Positions 1-8,742 are shown, counted from the first letter of the stretch. The stretch: 25,772 nucleotides of DNA from JADHUC01 sp964617665 (GCA_964617665.1 CAZUAH010000160.1:1-25772), one strand, 5' to 3'. Notes: a model not told the origin generated them from the sequence alone. A program made the numbers and translations.

Positions 1-134
1 TAGGCCGGACCGAGGCCGAATCCTTGCCGGAACGGCGCAAACCGGCTTACACGCTTTGACAACCTGTACCGTCAATAGGCCCATTTGACGAGGCCGACGT
101 TCCGGCAATTGTGCGGTTTGCTTGGTCCGGCCTA
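1..134. repeat. Intergenic inverted repeat at the window edge
   Basis: The first 14 bases (TAGGCCGGACCGAG) are matched in inverted orientation by 121-134 (CTTGGTCCGGCCTA), with one mismatch. A second inner pair is TTGCCGGAAC near 24-33 and GTTCCGGCAA near 100-109. The arrangement is a palindromic intergenic element of about 134 bp with no coding capacity. It starts exactly at base 1, so it may extend out of the window. The rest of the gap up to 245 shows nothing recognisable. Confidence 0.55.
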
Positions 135-245
135 CAAATTGGTGCTCAAAGCGGGCTGGAGAGAATCTGTCGGGCATGCTGTGCATTCCGGTCTACTGTG
201 TTGCGTCAGGCACAGCCATTACTTGCCTGCGTCCACCAGCCTGGC

Positions 246-581
246 TCAGGGATGATTGGGCTGATAGTGCAAGGCGAGCCATACAGTAGGTACTGTCTCG
301 TCGGTCCATTCGACTCGATGGCGACGGTGGGCTGGGACTAGTATGTAGTCGCCGGGGCGCATGACTAGTTCAGCAACTTCGTCCTCGAAACGTAACGCGG
401 CCGAGCCGGTAAGGAGCACGACCCATTCGTCGAAATTCTGATCGTACCATTCGCCTTTGGGTGTTGCCTGGCCAGTCGAGACGATCCGCTCGAGTTTGAA
501 ATCGTCGCCGCGTACCAACTCGTCCAGTCGCTCGTCCGGCGACGAGTCGGGGAGATCGTCGAAGAGGTTCTGGAGAGGCAC
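246..581 (-). CDS. Small cupin-domain protein
   Basis: This 111-residue protein is a single cupin barrel of the cupin_2 type. The first conserved half is seen in DEWVVLLTGSAALRFED (about residues 51-67) and the second in MRPGDYILVPAHRRHRVEW (about 74-92). The PGD turn and the His residues of AHRRHRV fit a metal-binding cupin pocket. Proteins of this type are usually cytosolic and small; the substrate cannot be read from sequence. The start is a GTG at 581 with no clear Shine-Dalgarno sequence. It lies six bases after the TGA of the upstream kinase gene, which suggests translational coupling. The full-length, intact fold makes the family call firm, but no specific function is proposed. Confidence 0.85.
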   Translation of the reverse strand: MPLQNLFDDLPDSSPDERLDELVRGDDFKLERIVSTGQATPKGEWYDQNFDEWVVLLTGSAALRFEDEVAELVMRPGDYILVPAHRRHRVEWTDETVPTVWLALHYQPNHP

Positions 582-587
582 GGCTGT

Positions 588-2183
588 TCAATCGTTCCGG
601 CGACTGGGTTGTCTTCCTTGAAGGGGCGGGAGCCCCATTTCGCGTCGGAGACTAACGAATTCGAGTCGTAGGCTGGCGTTAATCTCGTTGACCAGGATTG
701 GCTTTAGACTTCCGGGCAGTTGCTCGAACAATGGGATCAGGGCAAGCAGTTTTTGTTTGGCTGCGTCCTTCTCCCCACCCAGCAACAGCACGTTTGCCTG
801 ACCTGCAAGGCCAATCACCCGAAACTGCGTGTCCGAATCGTCTGCTCCGACCAAATCGTCGTAGCACTTCATCGCCTGGTCCAATTGGTCGTTTTGGACA
901 TGCAACTCGGCCAACCGTTGCCTGGCACGATTCGCATAGTACTTGTTCTGCTCGTCCGTCTCGGCTGGAAAATGTCTCGAAACGCTCTGCCATGCTTCCA
1001 CGCTGCCGATTTGGGCCGCGTGCAGATACTGATCGCGTACAGTTTCCTGTCTTTCTACTGTCGGTATTTCGCCGCCGCTCACCTCCAACAACGGAGCCGG
1101 CCGTGTGGCCCACGCGGTCAGAGCCCCCAGCACCAATCCGCCAAGCATGGCGGCGGCAACTAAGACAATCGAGACGCGACGCCGTCGCGCGACCTGTTCG
1201 CTCTTCATCACGGCGTCCAATTGCAGCGTTGCTTCGGTTCGCGCGTCGGCCAGGGCCAGCAATTCGGGCGTATTCCACTCGTCAATGCCCGACGGCCACT
1301 CTTCGTCTACACCTTCGATTTGCAGGGCACGAAGGTCCCGAAGCAATTCGGCAGCGTTCTGATATCGATCGCCTGGGACCTTGGCCATCATTTTGTGGAC
1401 AATGCGACACAAGCCTTCGGGCAGGTCGGAACGAACGTCTTCCAGACGCTGCGGTTCGCGGTTCAGATGCTGTACCGCGATATTCAGCGGTGTGTCACCT
1501 GTAAACGGCGGATGGCCAGCCAGCATATGGAAGCAGGTCACGCCGAAGGAGTAGATGTCGCTGCGCGTGTCCACCGGGCGTCCCTCGACTTGCTCGGGAC
1601 TCATGTACATGGGGGTACCCATGGTCACGCCGACTTGAGTAAGGTTGACTGACTTTCCCTCGCTTTCGACGCGAGCCAAGCCGAAATCCGCGACTTTCAC
1701 CTCCGCGTCCGTCGAGAGCATGATGTTTTCGGGTTTGATGTCTCGGTGGGTGATCCTCTGTTGCCCCGCTTTGTGCAATGCCGCTGCCACCTGACGCATA
1801 ATGTTGACTGCCGGAGCGACACTCATCGCCCCGTGGCGGTCAAGCACTTGTTTCAGGTTCTTTCCATCTACATACTCTTGTGCGATGAAATGGACACCGT
1901 CGATGCAACCAACCTCGTGGATTTGCACGATGTTGGCGTGAACCAGCGAGGCGGCAGCTTTGGCTTCGTGCAGGAACCGACGGACGTAGGAATCGTCGCG
2001 GGCCAGATCGCTTTTCAGCGCTTTGAAGGCGACTCGACGGCTAAGCGATTTCTGCTCGGCCAGATAGACATCGGCCATCCCGCCGCGCCCTAATCGTCGG
2101 AGCAAACGGTAGTCGCCCAAGCGGCGCGCGGAGAGATCTGGATCCGTATCAGGTGCAGCAGAGGCAGATTCCGGGTCGGGCAT
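588..2183 (-). CDS. Membrane-anchored PknB-type Ser/Thr protein kinase
   Basis: A 531-residue protein if started at the ATG at 2183. A longer in-frame start at 2243 would add 20 residues that do not resemble the family and would overlap the divergent gene's leader. The kinase domain runs from about residue 24 to 290. It shows the glycine loop GRGGMADVY (32-40), the ATP-binding Lys in VAFK (K54), the catalytic loop HRDIKPEN (146-153), DFG (166-168) and MSPEQ in the activation segment. All key residues are present, so it should be active. A basic stretch (RRRR) precedes one hydrophobic segment (about 337-358), giving a cytoplasmic kinase and an external C-terminal part of about 170 residues. 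That part is helical and TPR-like (YYANRARQRLAEL, AMKCYDDLVG). It probably senses a periplasmic or envelope signal; the ligand is unknown. Confidence 0.93.
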   Translation of the reverse strand: MPDPESASAAPDTDPDLSARRLGDYRLLRRLGRGGMADVYLAEQKSLSRRVAFKALKSDLARDDSYVRRFLHEAKAAASLVHANIVQIHEVGCIDGVHFIAQEYVDGKNLKQVLDRHGAMSVAPAVNIMRQVAAALHKAGQQRITHRDIKPENIMLSTDAEVKVADFGLARVESEGKSVNLTQVGVTMGTPMYMSPEQVEGRPVDTRSDIYSFGVTCFHMLAGHPPFTGDTPLNIAVQHLNREPQRLEDVRSDLPEGLCRIVHKMMAKVPGDRYQNAAELLRDLRALQIEGVDEEWPSGIDEWNTPELLALADARTEATLQLDAVMKSEQVARRRRVSIVLVAAAMLGGLVLGALTAWATRPAPLLEVSGGEIPTVERQETVRDQYLHAAQIGSVEAWQSVSRHFPAETDEQNKYYANRARQRLAELHVQNDQLDQAMKCYDDLVGADDSDTQFRVIGLAGQANVLLLGGEKDAAKQKLLALIPLFEQLPGSLKPILVNEINASLRLEFVSLRREMGLPPLQGRQPSRRND

Positions 2184-2283
2184 TGGGTTTCTCGCCGTGT
2201 GAATAGCCTCTAGTATGGGGCGAGCGGCGGAAATTGACAACATCGGACATTATCCGCACACTCTCAACCAACGCGTTTCGTCA

Positions 2284-2934
2284 ATGCGGCAAAGAATGAC
2301 GGAGACCAAGGGAAGCATCCGCCAACGTTTGATAGCCTTCGGATACGATTCGTTGATGGCTAGATACGAGGCGCATATCGCGGAGCGTAAACGGGCGTTG
2401 TTCGCCAATTTGCCGAGTTCGATCCTGGAATTTGGGGCGGGCACTGGCGCCAACCTGCCTTATATGCCAGCCGACTGCAGGTGGCTGGTGGTCGAACCGA
2501 ATTCCTACATGCACAAGCGATTGAACGATCGGGCGGCAGAATTTGGCGTGGAAGTCCAATTCTACCAATCCATGGGGGCGAAGATTGATATTGGAGATGA
2601 AAGCGTCCCGGCTGTGGTGTCCACACTGACATTGTGCAGCGTGCCAGACCTGGAACGGACGCTTGGGGAAATTCGTCGCGTGCTGCAACCCGGCGGAAAG
2701 TTCTACTTCGTCGAACACATCGCGGCACCGAGGGCGACTTGGCTGTCTCGATCACAGCGTGTTGTCAGACCATTATGGAAATGGGTGTCCGATGGCTGTC
2801 ATACCGATCGGCAGACCGACGCAGCAATCGCGGACGCCGGTTTCGAGACGGTCGAGATGGATCGATTCCGGATTCCGTTGCGAATCGCTCCACCGATTTT
2901 CTCCCCGCATATCGCGGGCGTGGCGGTGAAATAG
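2284..2934 (+). CDS. METTL7-like class I SAM-dependent methyltransferase
   Basis: A 216-residue protein from the ATG at 2284; an ORF extension back to 2215 is possible but would run into the divergent kinase leader. The Rossmann motif I is ILEFGAGTGAN (about 47-57), followed by the acidic residue of VVEPN (E71) that would bind the SAM ribose. VSTLTLCSVPDLERTLGEI and RVLQPGGKFYFVEHI follow as motifs IV and V. The layout, the DGCHTDR segment and the C-terminal PHIAGVAVK closely recall the eukaryotic METTL7/TMT1 thiol methyltransferases and their bacterial relatives. The N-terminal membrane anchor of the animal proteins is absent. The substrate is not known; a small thiol or a lipid headgroup are both possible. 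No strong Shine-Dalgarno sequence marks the start. Confidence 0.85.
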   Translation: MRQRMTETKGSIRQRLIAFGYDSLMARYEAHIAERKRALFANLPSSILEFGAGTGANLPYMPADCRWLVVEPNSYMHKRLNDRAAEFGVEVQFYQSMGAKIDIGDESVPAVVSTLTLCSVPDLERTLGEIRRVLQPGGKFYFVEHIAAPRATWLSRSQRVVRPLWKWVSDGCHTDRQTDAAIADAGFETVEMDRFRIPLRIAPPIFSPHIAGVAVK

Positions 2935-3035
2935 AGACGCATTGTGGAGCGCGTATCAGATCACGGACGCGTCATTTCGTCGATTTTCGTTGCGATTCAC
3001 GCTGCCGCGACCGCTATATGTCAGTGCGACACGCA

Positions 3036-4349
3036 CTAGAACGTATAGATCGCGTCGATGCCAAAGACGGTCGAGTCTCGCAGGCCGATGTCGCGCGTCG
3101 CACCAGGCTCAAACTGGTCCAGGCGAACTTCCGGGCGAATCATCAAGTTGTCATGCGGGCTGATGTTCGCGCCCAGCGTTATTTCGCCCATGTCATAGCC
3201 GCCGAGGTTGAACCATTCGAAACGGCCGCCAAATGCCCAGCAGTCGTTCACCCGATAGAGTAAATACTGGTTAATGCCCACGTTCTTGCTGGTAGTTCCA
3301 GGTCCGACCCAGAGCTGGTTGTCGACGTAGTCGGTCTGGAAGACGTAGTTCACGCGATCGGTGATGCCCCAGTCTACCACTATGCTATGTGCGTAAGCGT
3401 CGGAATCGCTACCGCCCGGTCCGAATCCGAAGTTGCCCATTGATGTGGTATAGGTCACCGATAAGCTCTCGAACAGCTGTGCGGTAACGCCACCTAAGAA
3501 TGTTGCGCCGTGATAATCGCTGTAGCCGGTGTCCCAACCCTCTGTCCAACCGCCGTAAAACGTCAGGCCGTCGCACGGAGTCCATTCAGCCAGGGCACCA
3601 GTGTGCGTGAACGGTTCGGCCAATGCCCTTGTGTAGGCGTGTGAGTAAAAGAAGTTGTCCGGAGCGGTCACGACCTCGTAGCCCATTATTGTGTAGAAAT
3701 GGCCGACTTTGATTTTCAGATCGTTGTAGGCAACTTCCGCGTACAACTGAGGGAAGGCATGGCCGTAAAACCCACCGGCGTTCCAAGTTCTGTCCCAATC
3801 ACCCGGCTCGCTTCCGAACGCTTGTGTATCAATGCCGTCGGTACCGTAGACGTAGTCGAAACGAAAGCCCCAGTCCCAACCGCATCCGTAGTTGTTCGCT
3901 TCCTTTTCGGCGTACAAATATGCCTGCTGCAGTTGGACGACGTTCGGGTAGTTGTTAAACAGTCCCGTGCCGAAACCGTTGGTTCCCTCGGTGTGGTAGC
4001 CCATTTGAAGCCATCCGCCGGTTTCAAAGCCTGCGAAGGCTTCGGGGAAGAAGTCCCTACAGTCAGGAAGGCAGAGAGAATCCAGGATCCCGTATCCACC
4101 CATGCCGTATGGGCACATACCAAGTCCGCCGACACCGCAACCGCCGAGTCCACAGGGCGCCTTCTCGTCACAGCCGATCGCACATTTACTGGGTTTGACA
4201 GTGCATTTGGGCGCCTGGACGCAGGCTTTGCTAAAAAGCGTCGGCTTTTCGCATTGCGTCGGTGAGCATTTCGTCTGGGCGCCGACGGTTGAATAGCCAA
4301 GTAGGGCGATCATGACTGCAGCCAGCGGCCAGAGGGTGTTGATTCTCAT
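3036..4349 (-). CDS. BBP2-family outer-membrane beta-barrel protein (OmpL-like porin)
   Basis: The start at 4349 is chosen because AAGGAG lies eight bases upstream; an ATG at 4367 is less well placed. The 437-residue product has a Sec signal peptide (MRINTLWPLAAVMIALLGYSTVGA, cleavage near residues 23-25). A Cys-rich and Gly-rich linker follows, with about eleven cysteines in the first hundred residues. The rest is built from alternating aromatic beta-strands. KVGHFYTIMGYEVVTAPDNF and the following FTHTGALAEW are hallmarks of the putative beta-barrel porin-2 family (PF07642), which is expanded in planctomycetes. The chain ends in FGIDAIYTF, an aromatic last residue as expected for BAM-inserted barrels. 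It should sit in the outer membrane and act as a diffusion channel or surface protein. It is monocistronic. Confidence 0.9.
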   Translation of the reverse strand: MRINTLWPLAAVMIALLGYSTVGAQTKCSPTQCEKPTLFSKACVQAPKCTVKPSKCAIGCDEKAPCGLGGCGVGGLGMCPYGMGGYGILDSLCLPDCRDFFPEAFAGFETGGWLQMGYHTEGTNGFGTGLFNNYPNVVQLQQAYLYAEKEANNYGCGWDWGFRFDYVYGTDGIDTQAFGSEPGDWDRTWNAGGFYGHAFPQLYAEVAYNDLKIKVGHFYTIMGYEVVTAPDNFFYSHAYTRALAEPFTHTGALAEWTPCDGLTFYGGWTEGWDTGYSDYHGATFLGGVTAQLFESLSVTYTTSMGNFGFGPGGSDSDAYAHSIVVDWGITDRVNYVFQTDYVDNQLWVGPGTTSKNVGINQYLLYRVNDCWAFGGRFEWFNLGGYDMGEITLGANISPHDNLMIRPEVRLDQFEPGATRDIGLRDSTVFGIDAIYTF

Positions 4350-4682
4350 CTTTGTCGCTCCTTGCATGCGCGGATGTGATCTGTGGCTGCCCGTCGGCAG
4401 GCTCGTACCGCCTGAGAGTCCTTAACTTGCCCGAGAGGGCATGGAGACAAGTTGATGCTATTACGCGTATCGTCGACTCGGAATCATCGGAAAATTCATT
4501 AAACGTGTTACATGCCGAACAATCCCTATGATCGGTATGTGGTGCGCATTTTACCCTGTTTGACATGTCGACACTCTTTCCGTGCCGGTAATCGCAAGCG
4601 ATGACGCCCTGCACCTTGTCCGCGGGCGGACCTGGAAATAACATTCGCAGTCAGGTGACGTATTCGAGTATCTAACCATCCA
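4350..4682. other. Divergent intergenic region, BBP2 barrel / apbE
   Basis: This 333-base gap must hold the promoters of both divergent genes, but no convincing -35/-10 pair could be picked by eye. A small hairpin, CTGCC-CGTC-GGCAG near 4387-4400, lies in the presumed leader of the barrel gene. A 30-codon plus-strand ORF starting near 4512 has no Shine-Dalgarno sequence or recognisable features and was not called. Confidence 0.4.
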
Positions 4683-5819
4683 ATGGCCTCTGTTATGGCG
4701 CCGAAACGAAAAAGCAGCCGCCGTGATTTCCTGAAGGGACGAGCTGCCGGCCGGGCGTTGCAGGATCTGGCTGACCAAGCCGGATCGCACCTTGCGGCAC
4801 CGGAATCGTCGGACGAAGCCGTTGCGGGAGGCCGCGCGGCGTCCTATTTGGTGCAGATAAGCCGTCGGGCAATGGCCGTCGAATTTCAGGTCTACCTGAA
4901 TGCTGCTGAGTCTCCCGATGCACCGGAAGCGGCTTTGGAGGCCCTAGATATCGTCGAAGGCCTCGAGAATCAGATGACGGTTTTTCGCGACGACAGCGAG
5001 ATGGCCGGCATTAATCGTCGAGCCGCGTCGGAATCGGTGGCGGTCGAACCCCAGCTGTTCACGCTGCTGCAGCAGGCTTTGACGCTATCTTCGGAAACGG
5101 ATGGCGCATTTGATATAACCGCTGGGCCGCTCTCCAAGCTCTGGGGATTCCATCGTCGACAGGGGCGATTCCCGGGCAAGAATGATGTGAAGGAAGCCCT
5201 GGGGACGGTTGGAAGCAGGTGGGTCGAGCTGGATTCCGAACAGCGGACGATTCACTTTCACAGGCCCGGCGTCGAGGTGAATCTGAACGCAATCGGCAAA
5301 GGGTATGCGCTGGACCGCTGCACGGAGATGCTGCGCGACTCGGGCATCGACAATTTCCTCATTCACGGCGGGCAAAGCAGCATTCTTGCCGCCGGTTCCC
5401 GCGCATGTGGCGATCAGGCGAAACCAGGGTGGACGGTGGCCTTGCGCCATCCGTTGCGTCCCGACAAACGCATGGCAGAGATCCGACTACACGATCGGGC
5501 ATTGGGCACCTCCGGTTCGGGCGTCCAGTTTTTCCACTATAAAGGGCGTCGATACGGACACGTCCTGGATCCCCGCACGGGATGGCCGGCCGAAGGCGTG
5601 TTATCGGCCACCGTCATCGCGCCGACCGCCGCTCAGGCCGATGCGTTGTCGACCGCTTTCTATGTGATGGGCTTGGAAAAGGCCGAAGAATACTGCGCCG
5701 AGCACGAAGAAGTGGCCGCAATCATGGTCTGTCCCGGCGAGCGCAAGGGCAGTGTCGTGGTACATCCGATTGGCCTGAAAGACGAAGATTGGACGCAACT
5801 CGGTCCTGACATGTCTTAA
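4683..5819 (+). CDS. apbE: FAD:protein FMN transferase, Tat-exported
   Basis: The 378-residue product is a flavin transferase of the ApbE family. This enzyme hydrolyses FAD and links FMN covalently to Thr or Ser of flavoproteins such as NqrB, NqrC or RnfG, outside the cytoplasm. The N-terminus carries a twin-arginine motif, SRRDFLKG (12-19), although the following stretch is less hydrophobic than usual for a Tat signal. Family motifs are DGAFDITAGPL (140-150), NLNAIGKGYALD (200-211), FLIHGGQSS (225-233), LDPRTGWPAEG and APTAAQADALSTA, the last holding the metal-binding Asp. The length is normal for the family. Two nearby ATGs (4683, 4695) are possible starts and neither has a clear Shine-Dalgarno sequence. 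Its target flavoprotein is not in this window. Confidence 0.93.
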   Translation: MASVMAPKRKSSRRDFLKGRAAGRALQDLADQAGSHLAAPESSDEAVAGGRAASYLVQISRRAMAVEFQVYLNAAESPDAPEAALEALDIVEGLENQMTVFRDDSEMAGINRRAASESVAVEPQLFTLLQQALTLSSETDGAFDITAGPLSKLWGFHRRQGRFPGKNDVKEALGTVGSRWVELDSEQRTIHFHRPGVEVNLNAIGKGYALDRCTEMLRDSGIDNFLIHGGQSSILAAGSRACGDQAKPGWTVALRHPLRPDKRMAEIRLHDRALGTSGSGVQFFHYKGRRYGHVLDPRTGWPAEGVLSATVIAPTAAQADALSTAFYVMGLEKAEEYCAEHEEVAAIMVCPGERKGSVVVHPIGLKDEDWTQLGPDMS

Positions 5820-5844
5820 TACGGGGGCCATCGGCGGAGGCCGC

Positions 5845-6447
5845 CTAGTCACTGCCCGACGCAATGAAGAGAAATACAAGAAAAGCCAACACAAGCACTA
5901 CGACTACAATTGCCCAGTTGAACCAAGCCTTGCCGGCCTTGTGTTCCTTAAGCTGCTGTTGCTGTTCCTTCTTTCTCTTGAATTCCAGGCTGTCACGGCG
6001 GCGCAGTTGGAATTGAGCCTCGCAGTGCGGGCACATCACGTCCTGGTCCAGCATCTCTTCCGGAGTTTCAAGCAACTCCTTGCACTCAGGACATGGAATA
6101 TGCAGTACGTCCGACTCCGTCATCTCGAAAGTCGACGGCGCACCCGTCTGCGGCGACCCTGCGTCTGCTGACGTGCCGGCACCCGTGACGTCTGGAAACG
6201 GCGTCTGAGTGCCACTTGGCTCCGTGGGTGACGCTCCGCCAACGCCTGGGAATGGCGTCTGTGGTCCGCCAGGCGGTGTCGCCTCGGCCGGCCCCGGAGC
6301 TGGCGAAGCTGGGCTAGGTGCGGGCGCAATAGGGGCTGGGATGATGAACATCGTCTGGCAGAAGGGGCATTGGCTCTGGGCGCCCGCCTGGGGTTCCTCG
6401 GCCTGTAACACATTCGCACACTGGGGGCATTGAAACTGAAATGCCAT
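5845..6447 (-). CDS. Double zinc-ribbon protein with C-terminal membrane anchor
   Basis: A 200-residue protein with an AGGAG Shine-Dalgarno sequence before the ATG at 6447. The first zinc ribbon uses C7, C10, C27 and C30 (CPQC...CPFC). A Pro/Ala/Gly-rich linker of about 80 residues contains two QTPFP repeats. The second ribbon uses C119, C122, C139 and C142 (CPEC...CPHC). A short basic, Gln-rich helix (FKRKKEQQQQLKEHK) leads into one transmembrane helix (about 176-197) just before the C-terminus. This makes a tail-anchored protein with its metal-binding part in the cytoplasm. Such proteins are common in planctomycetes and have no assigned function. It converges on apbE and diverges from the S1-domain gene. 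Confidence 0.85.
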   Translation of the reverse strand: MAFQFQCPQCANVLQAEEPQAGAQSQCPFCQTMFIIPAPIAPAPSPASPAPGPAEATPPGGPQTPFPGVGGASPTEPSGTQTPFPDVTGAGTSADAGSPQTGAPSTFEMTESDVLHIPCPECKELLETPEEMLDQDVMCPHCEAQFQLRRRDSLEFKRKKEQQQQLKEHKAGKAWFNWAIVVVVLVLAFLVFLFIASGSD

Positions 6448-6661
6448 AGGTTGCCACTCCTTTGATTGCTCAACCGCCCAACTACTTTACGCGAACGGCA
6501 TGATCGGTCCAAGGGAGGGCCGCACCTGATCGGGGGTATCTACCTATGCTCGACGAAGAATGGTACACTGGCCGAGGGCAAGACATTGCGGGATTCAGTG
6601 GCCGCAATGGTACTTCTTTCGCCCACCTTGGCCCTCTATCTGCCAGACGAAGCCTTTTGCC

Positions 6662-8386
6662 ATGACGACTGATCCCAGCGAGAAACCTATCGAGGACACA
6701 CCACCGCTCCAGCAGGCGGAAGACGCCGCTACGCTCGATTCCGCCGATACAGCGGATTCGGCCGTAGCGAGCCAAGCGGAGGCGGAGAGCCCCGACGGGA
6801 AGGAATCGAGACCATCCACCCAGGACGCATCGCAAGCCGCGACAGAGGCACAGGAGGCTGTTGCGGCGGATACGACCGAAGCGACGCGTGCATCATCCGG
6901 CGAAGAGCCGGCTACCGTTGCCCCGACCGATCCTGTACCGGAGCCGGCTTCCGGCATGTCGAGTCCGTTGAAGGGCAAGATTCGCGTTGGATCCCGTCGT
7001 CCAGAGGCCGGAGAGAAGGTGAGATCGGCCAAGCCGCTACTGGCTGGCGAGGCTCATCAGCCCGACAAACTGCGTACCTCGAAGAAAGGACCGGGAGGAG
7101 GGGCCACTGACGCGGCTACGATCGACATGGCCCCGTCGAGAATCCCAGTGCCGTCGATCCGACAACCGCTGCCGGCGGATCTAGAGGACGAGATCAATGC
7201 GGCCCTTGGCGACACTTCGCTGGACGAGTTGGTGGCGTCGGGACCTACCGAGGACGTTGGCGATTCGCTTGACACGGATTCCCGTCACCAAGGGACTGTC
7301 GTCAAAATTCACGGGGACAACGTGTTTTTCTCGTTGGGCGGCCGCAACCAAGGCGTAGCATCGTTGCGTCAATTCAAGGAGCCGCCTCTTGTTGGCGCAC
7401 AGATAGAAATTGTCGTGACCGGAATCAATGCCGAGGACGGGCTGTACGAGTTGACCGTCCCGGGTGCGTCGGTTCGGGTACAGGATTGGTCCGACTTGGT
7501 TGAAGGGACCGTGGTCGAAGCCCGCGTCACCGGCTCGAATACTGGTGGCCTCGAGTGTATGGTGGGCAACCTTCGCGGCTTTATCCCAGCCAGCCAGATC
7601 GAATTGTTCCACGTGGATAATCTCCCAGACTACTACGACAAGAAACTGGCGTGCGTTGTCACAGAGGCCAATGAACGGCGCCGGAACTTGGTACTGAGCC
7701 ACCGAGCCGTGCTGGAACGAGAAAAGGAAGAACAACGCCAACAACGGCTGGAAGAACTGGAGGTTGGTCAAGTAGTCGAGGGCGTGGTCAGCAGCGTCCG
7801 CAACTTCGGCGCCTTTGTGGATATCGGCGGCCTTGACGGGTTGGTTCATGTCAGCAAGCTAAGTTGGGACCGTGTTGAAGACCCCAACGAAGTGATGGAG
7901 GTCGGTCAGAAGGTGCGAGTCAAGGTCGAAAAGGTCGATCCGCAAACCGGAAAGATCAGCCTGACGTATCGCGATCTTCTGGAGCATCCCTGGACCGACA
8001 TCGATCAGCGTTTCCCAGTAAATGCGATCGTCACGGGTACGGTGACGCGCACGGCCAATTTCGGTGCATTCGTGAAGGTGGCGTCCGGCGTCGAAGGCTT
8101 GGTGCACATCTCCGAGCTGGCGCATCACCGAGTGGTACAGGTGACGAGTGTGGTCAAGGAAGGCGACGAGATCGAAGTGAAGATCCTGTCGGTAGACACG
8201 GAAGCACAGCGAATGTCGCTTTCGCTGAAAGAGGCTCACGCACTTCCAGAACCCGAGGAGAAGCCAGCAGGCGAAGAACAGGCAGACGAAGCCCCGCCGG
8301 AATCGACCGTGCCGAAGCGAACCACACCGCTAAAGGGCGGCACGGATCGTGGGGCGGGCGGAGAGGAATTCGGCTTGAAATGGTAA
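6662..8386 (+). CDS. Four-domain S1 RNA-binding protein (ribosomal S1-like)
   Basis: The start at ATG 6662 gives 574 residues; the open frame extends to 6560, but the extra residues are unlike the rest. The first ~200 residues are acidic, Ala/Glu/Thr-rich and likely disordered. Four S1 OB-fold domains follow at about 207-270, 278-348, 367-438 and 453-525. The third and fourth carry the classic VRNFGAFVDI / TANFGAFVKV and GLVHVSKL / GLVHISEL signatures. The chain ends in a Gly-rich tail (TPLKGG...GGEEFGLKW), and a similar PLKGKIRVGSRRPE lies at about 102-114. It is probably an mRNA-binding translation factor of the ribosomal protein S1 type. Bacterial S1 often has six domains, so calling it rpsA would go too far. 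It is followed after 11 bases by the HIT gene. Confidence 0.9.
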   Translation: MTTDPSEKPIEDTPPLQQAEDAATLDSADTADSAVASQAEAESPDGKESRPSTQDASQAATEAQEAVAADTTEATRASSGEEPATVAPTDPVPEPASGMSSPLKGKIRVGSRRPEAGEKVRSAKPLLAGEAHQPDKLRTSKKGPGGGATDAATIDMAPSRIPVPSIRQPLPADLEDEINAALGDTSLDELVASGPTEDVGDSLDTDSRHQGTVVKIHGDNVFFSLGGRNQGVASLRQFKEPPLVGAQIEIVVTGINAEDGLYELTVPGASVRVQDWSDLVEGTVVEARVTGSNTGGLECMVGNLRGFIPASQIELFHVDNLPDYYDKKLACVVTEANERRRNLVLSHRAVLEREKEEQRQQRLEELEVGQVVEGVVSSVRNFGAFVDIGGLDGLVHVSKLSWDRVEDPNEVMEVGQKVRVKVEKVDPQTGKISLTYRDLLEHPWTDIDQRFPVNAIVTGTVTRTANFGAFVKVASGVEGLVHISELAHHRVVQVTSVVKEGDEIEVKILSVDTEAQRMSLSLKEAHALPEPEEKPAGEEQADEAPPESTVPKRTTPLKGGTDRGAGGEEFGLKW

Positions 8387-8397
8387 GGTAGCTTGAG

Positions 8398-8742
8398 ATG
8401 AGCGAAACGACGATTTTCAAGAAGATCATCGACCGGGAAATCCCGGCGGACATCGTCTACGAAGACGACATGTGCCTGGCCTTCAACGACATCAACCCCC
8501 AAGCACCAACACACGTCCTGCTGATTCCCAAGAAAGAGATACCCACCGTAGACGACGTGGCCGAAGAGGACCAAGCCTTGATGGGTCACCTTCTGTTGAC
8601 CGCTGGCAAGTTGGCGGGCCAGCTGGGCCTGGACGACGGTTACCGGCTGGTTGTTAACTGTGGAAGGGACGGAGGCCAAGAGGTAGACCATATCCACGTC
8701 CACATACTAGGCGGACGCGGGATGAGTTGGCCGCCGGGGTAA
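8398..8742 (+). CDS. HIT-family nucleotide hydrolase (HinT-like)
   Basis: A 114-residue protein with the complete histidine-triad motif HIHVHILGGR (98-107; H98, H100, H102). It also shows the conserved FxxI(I)xxEIPAxIVYEDD start and FNDINPQAPTHVLLIPK. It matches bacterial HinT in length and layout. This is a purine nucleoside phosphoramidase that hydrolyses AMP-lysine or AMP-alanine type adducts and may clear adenylates released by lysyl-tRNA synthetase. It begins 11 bases after the S1 gene stop and is presumably cotranscribed with it. Confidence 0.93.
   Translation: MSETTIFKKIIDREIPADIVYEDDMCLAFNDINPQAPTHVLLIPKKEIPTVDDVAEEDQALMGHLLLTAGKLAGQLGLDDGYRLVVNCGRDGGQEVDHIHVHILGGRGMSWPPG

Noticed and set aside
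698..1504. 268-codon plus-strand open frame over the first kinase gene
   Set aside because: Antisense to an intact kinase with all catalytic motifs. The product is Arg/Ser/Pro-rich with no motif.
5833..5845. GGCGG-AGG-CCGCC stem between the convergent apbE and zinc-ribbon genes
   Set aside because: Only five pairs, with no T-run on either side; too weak for a bidirectional terminator call.
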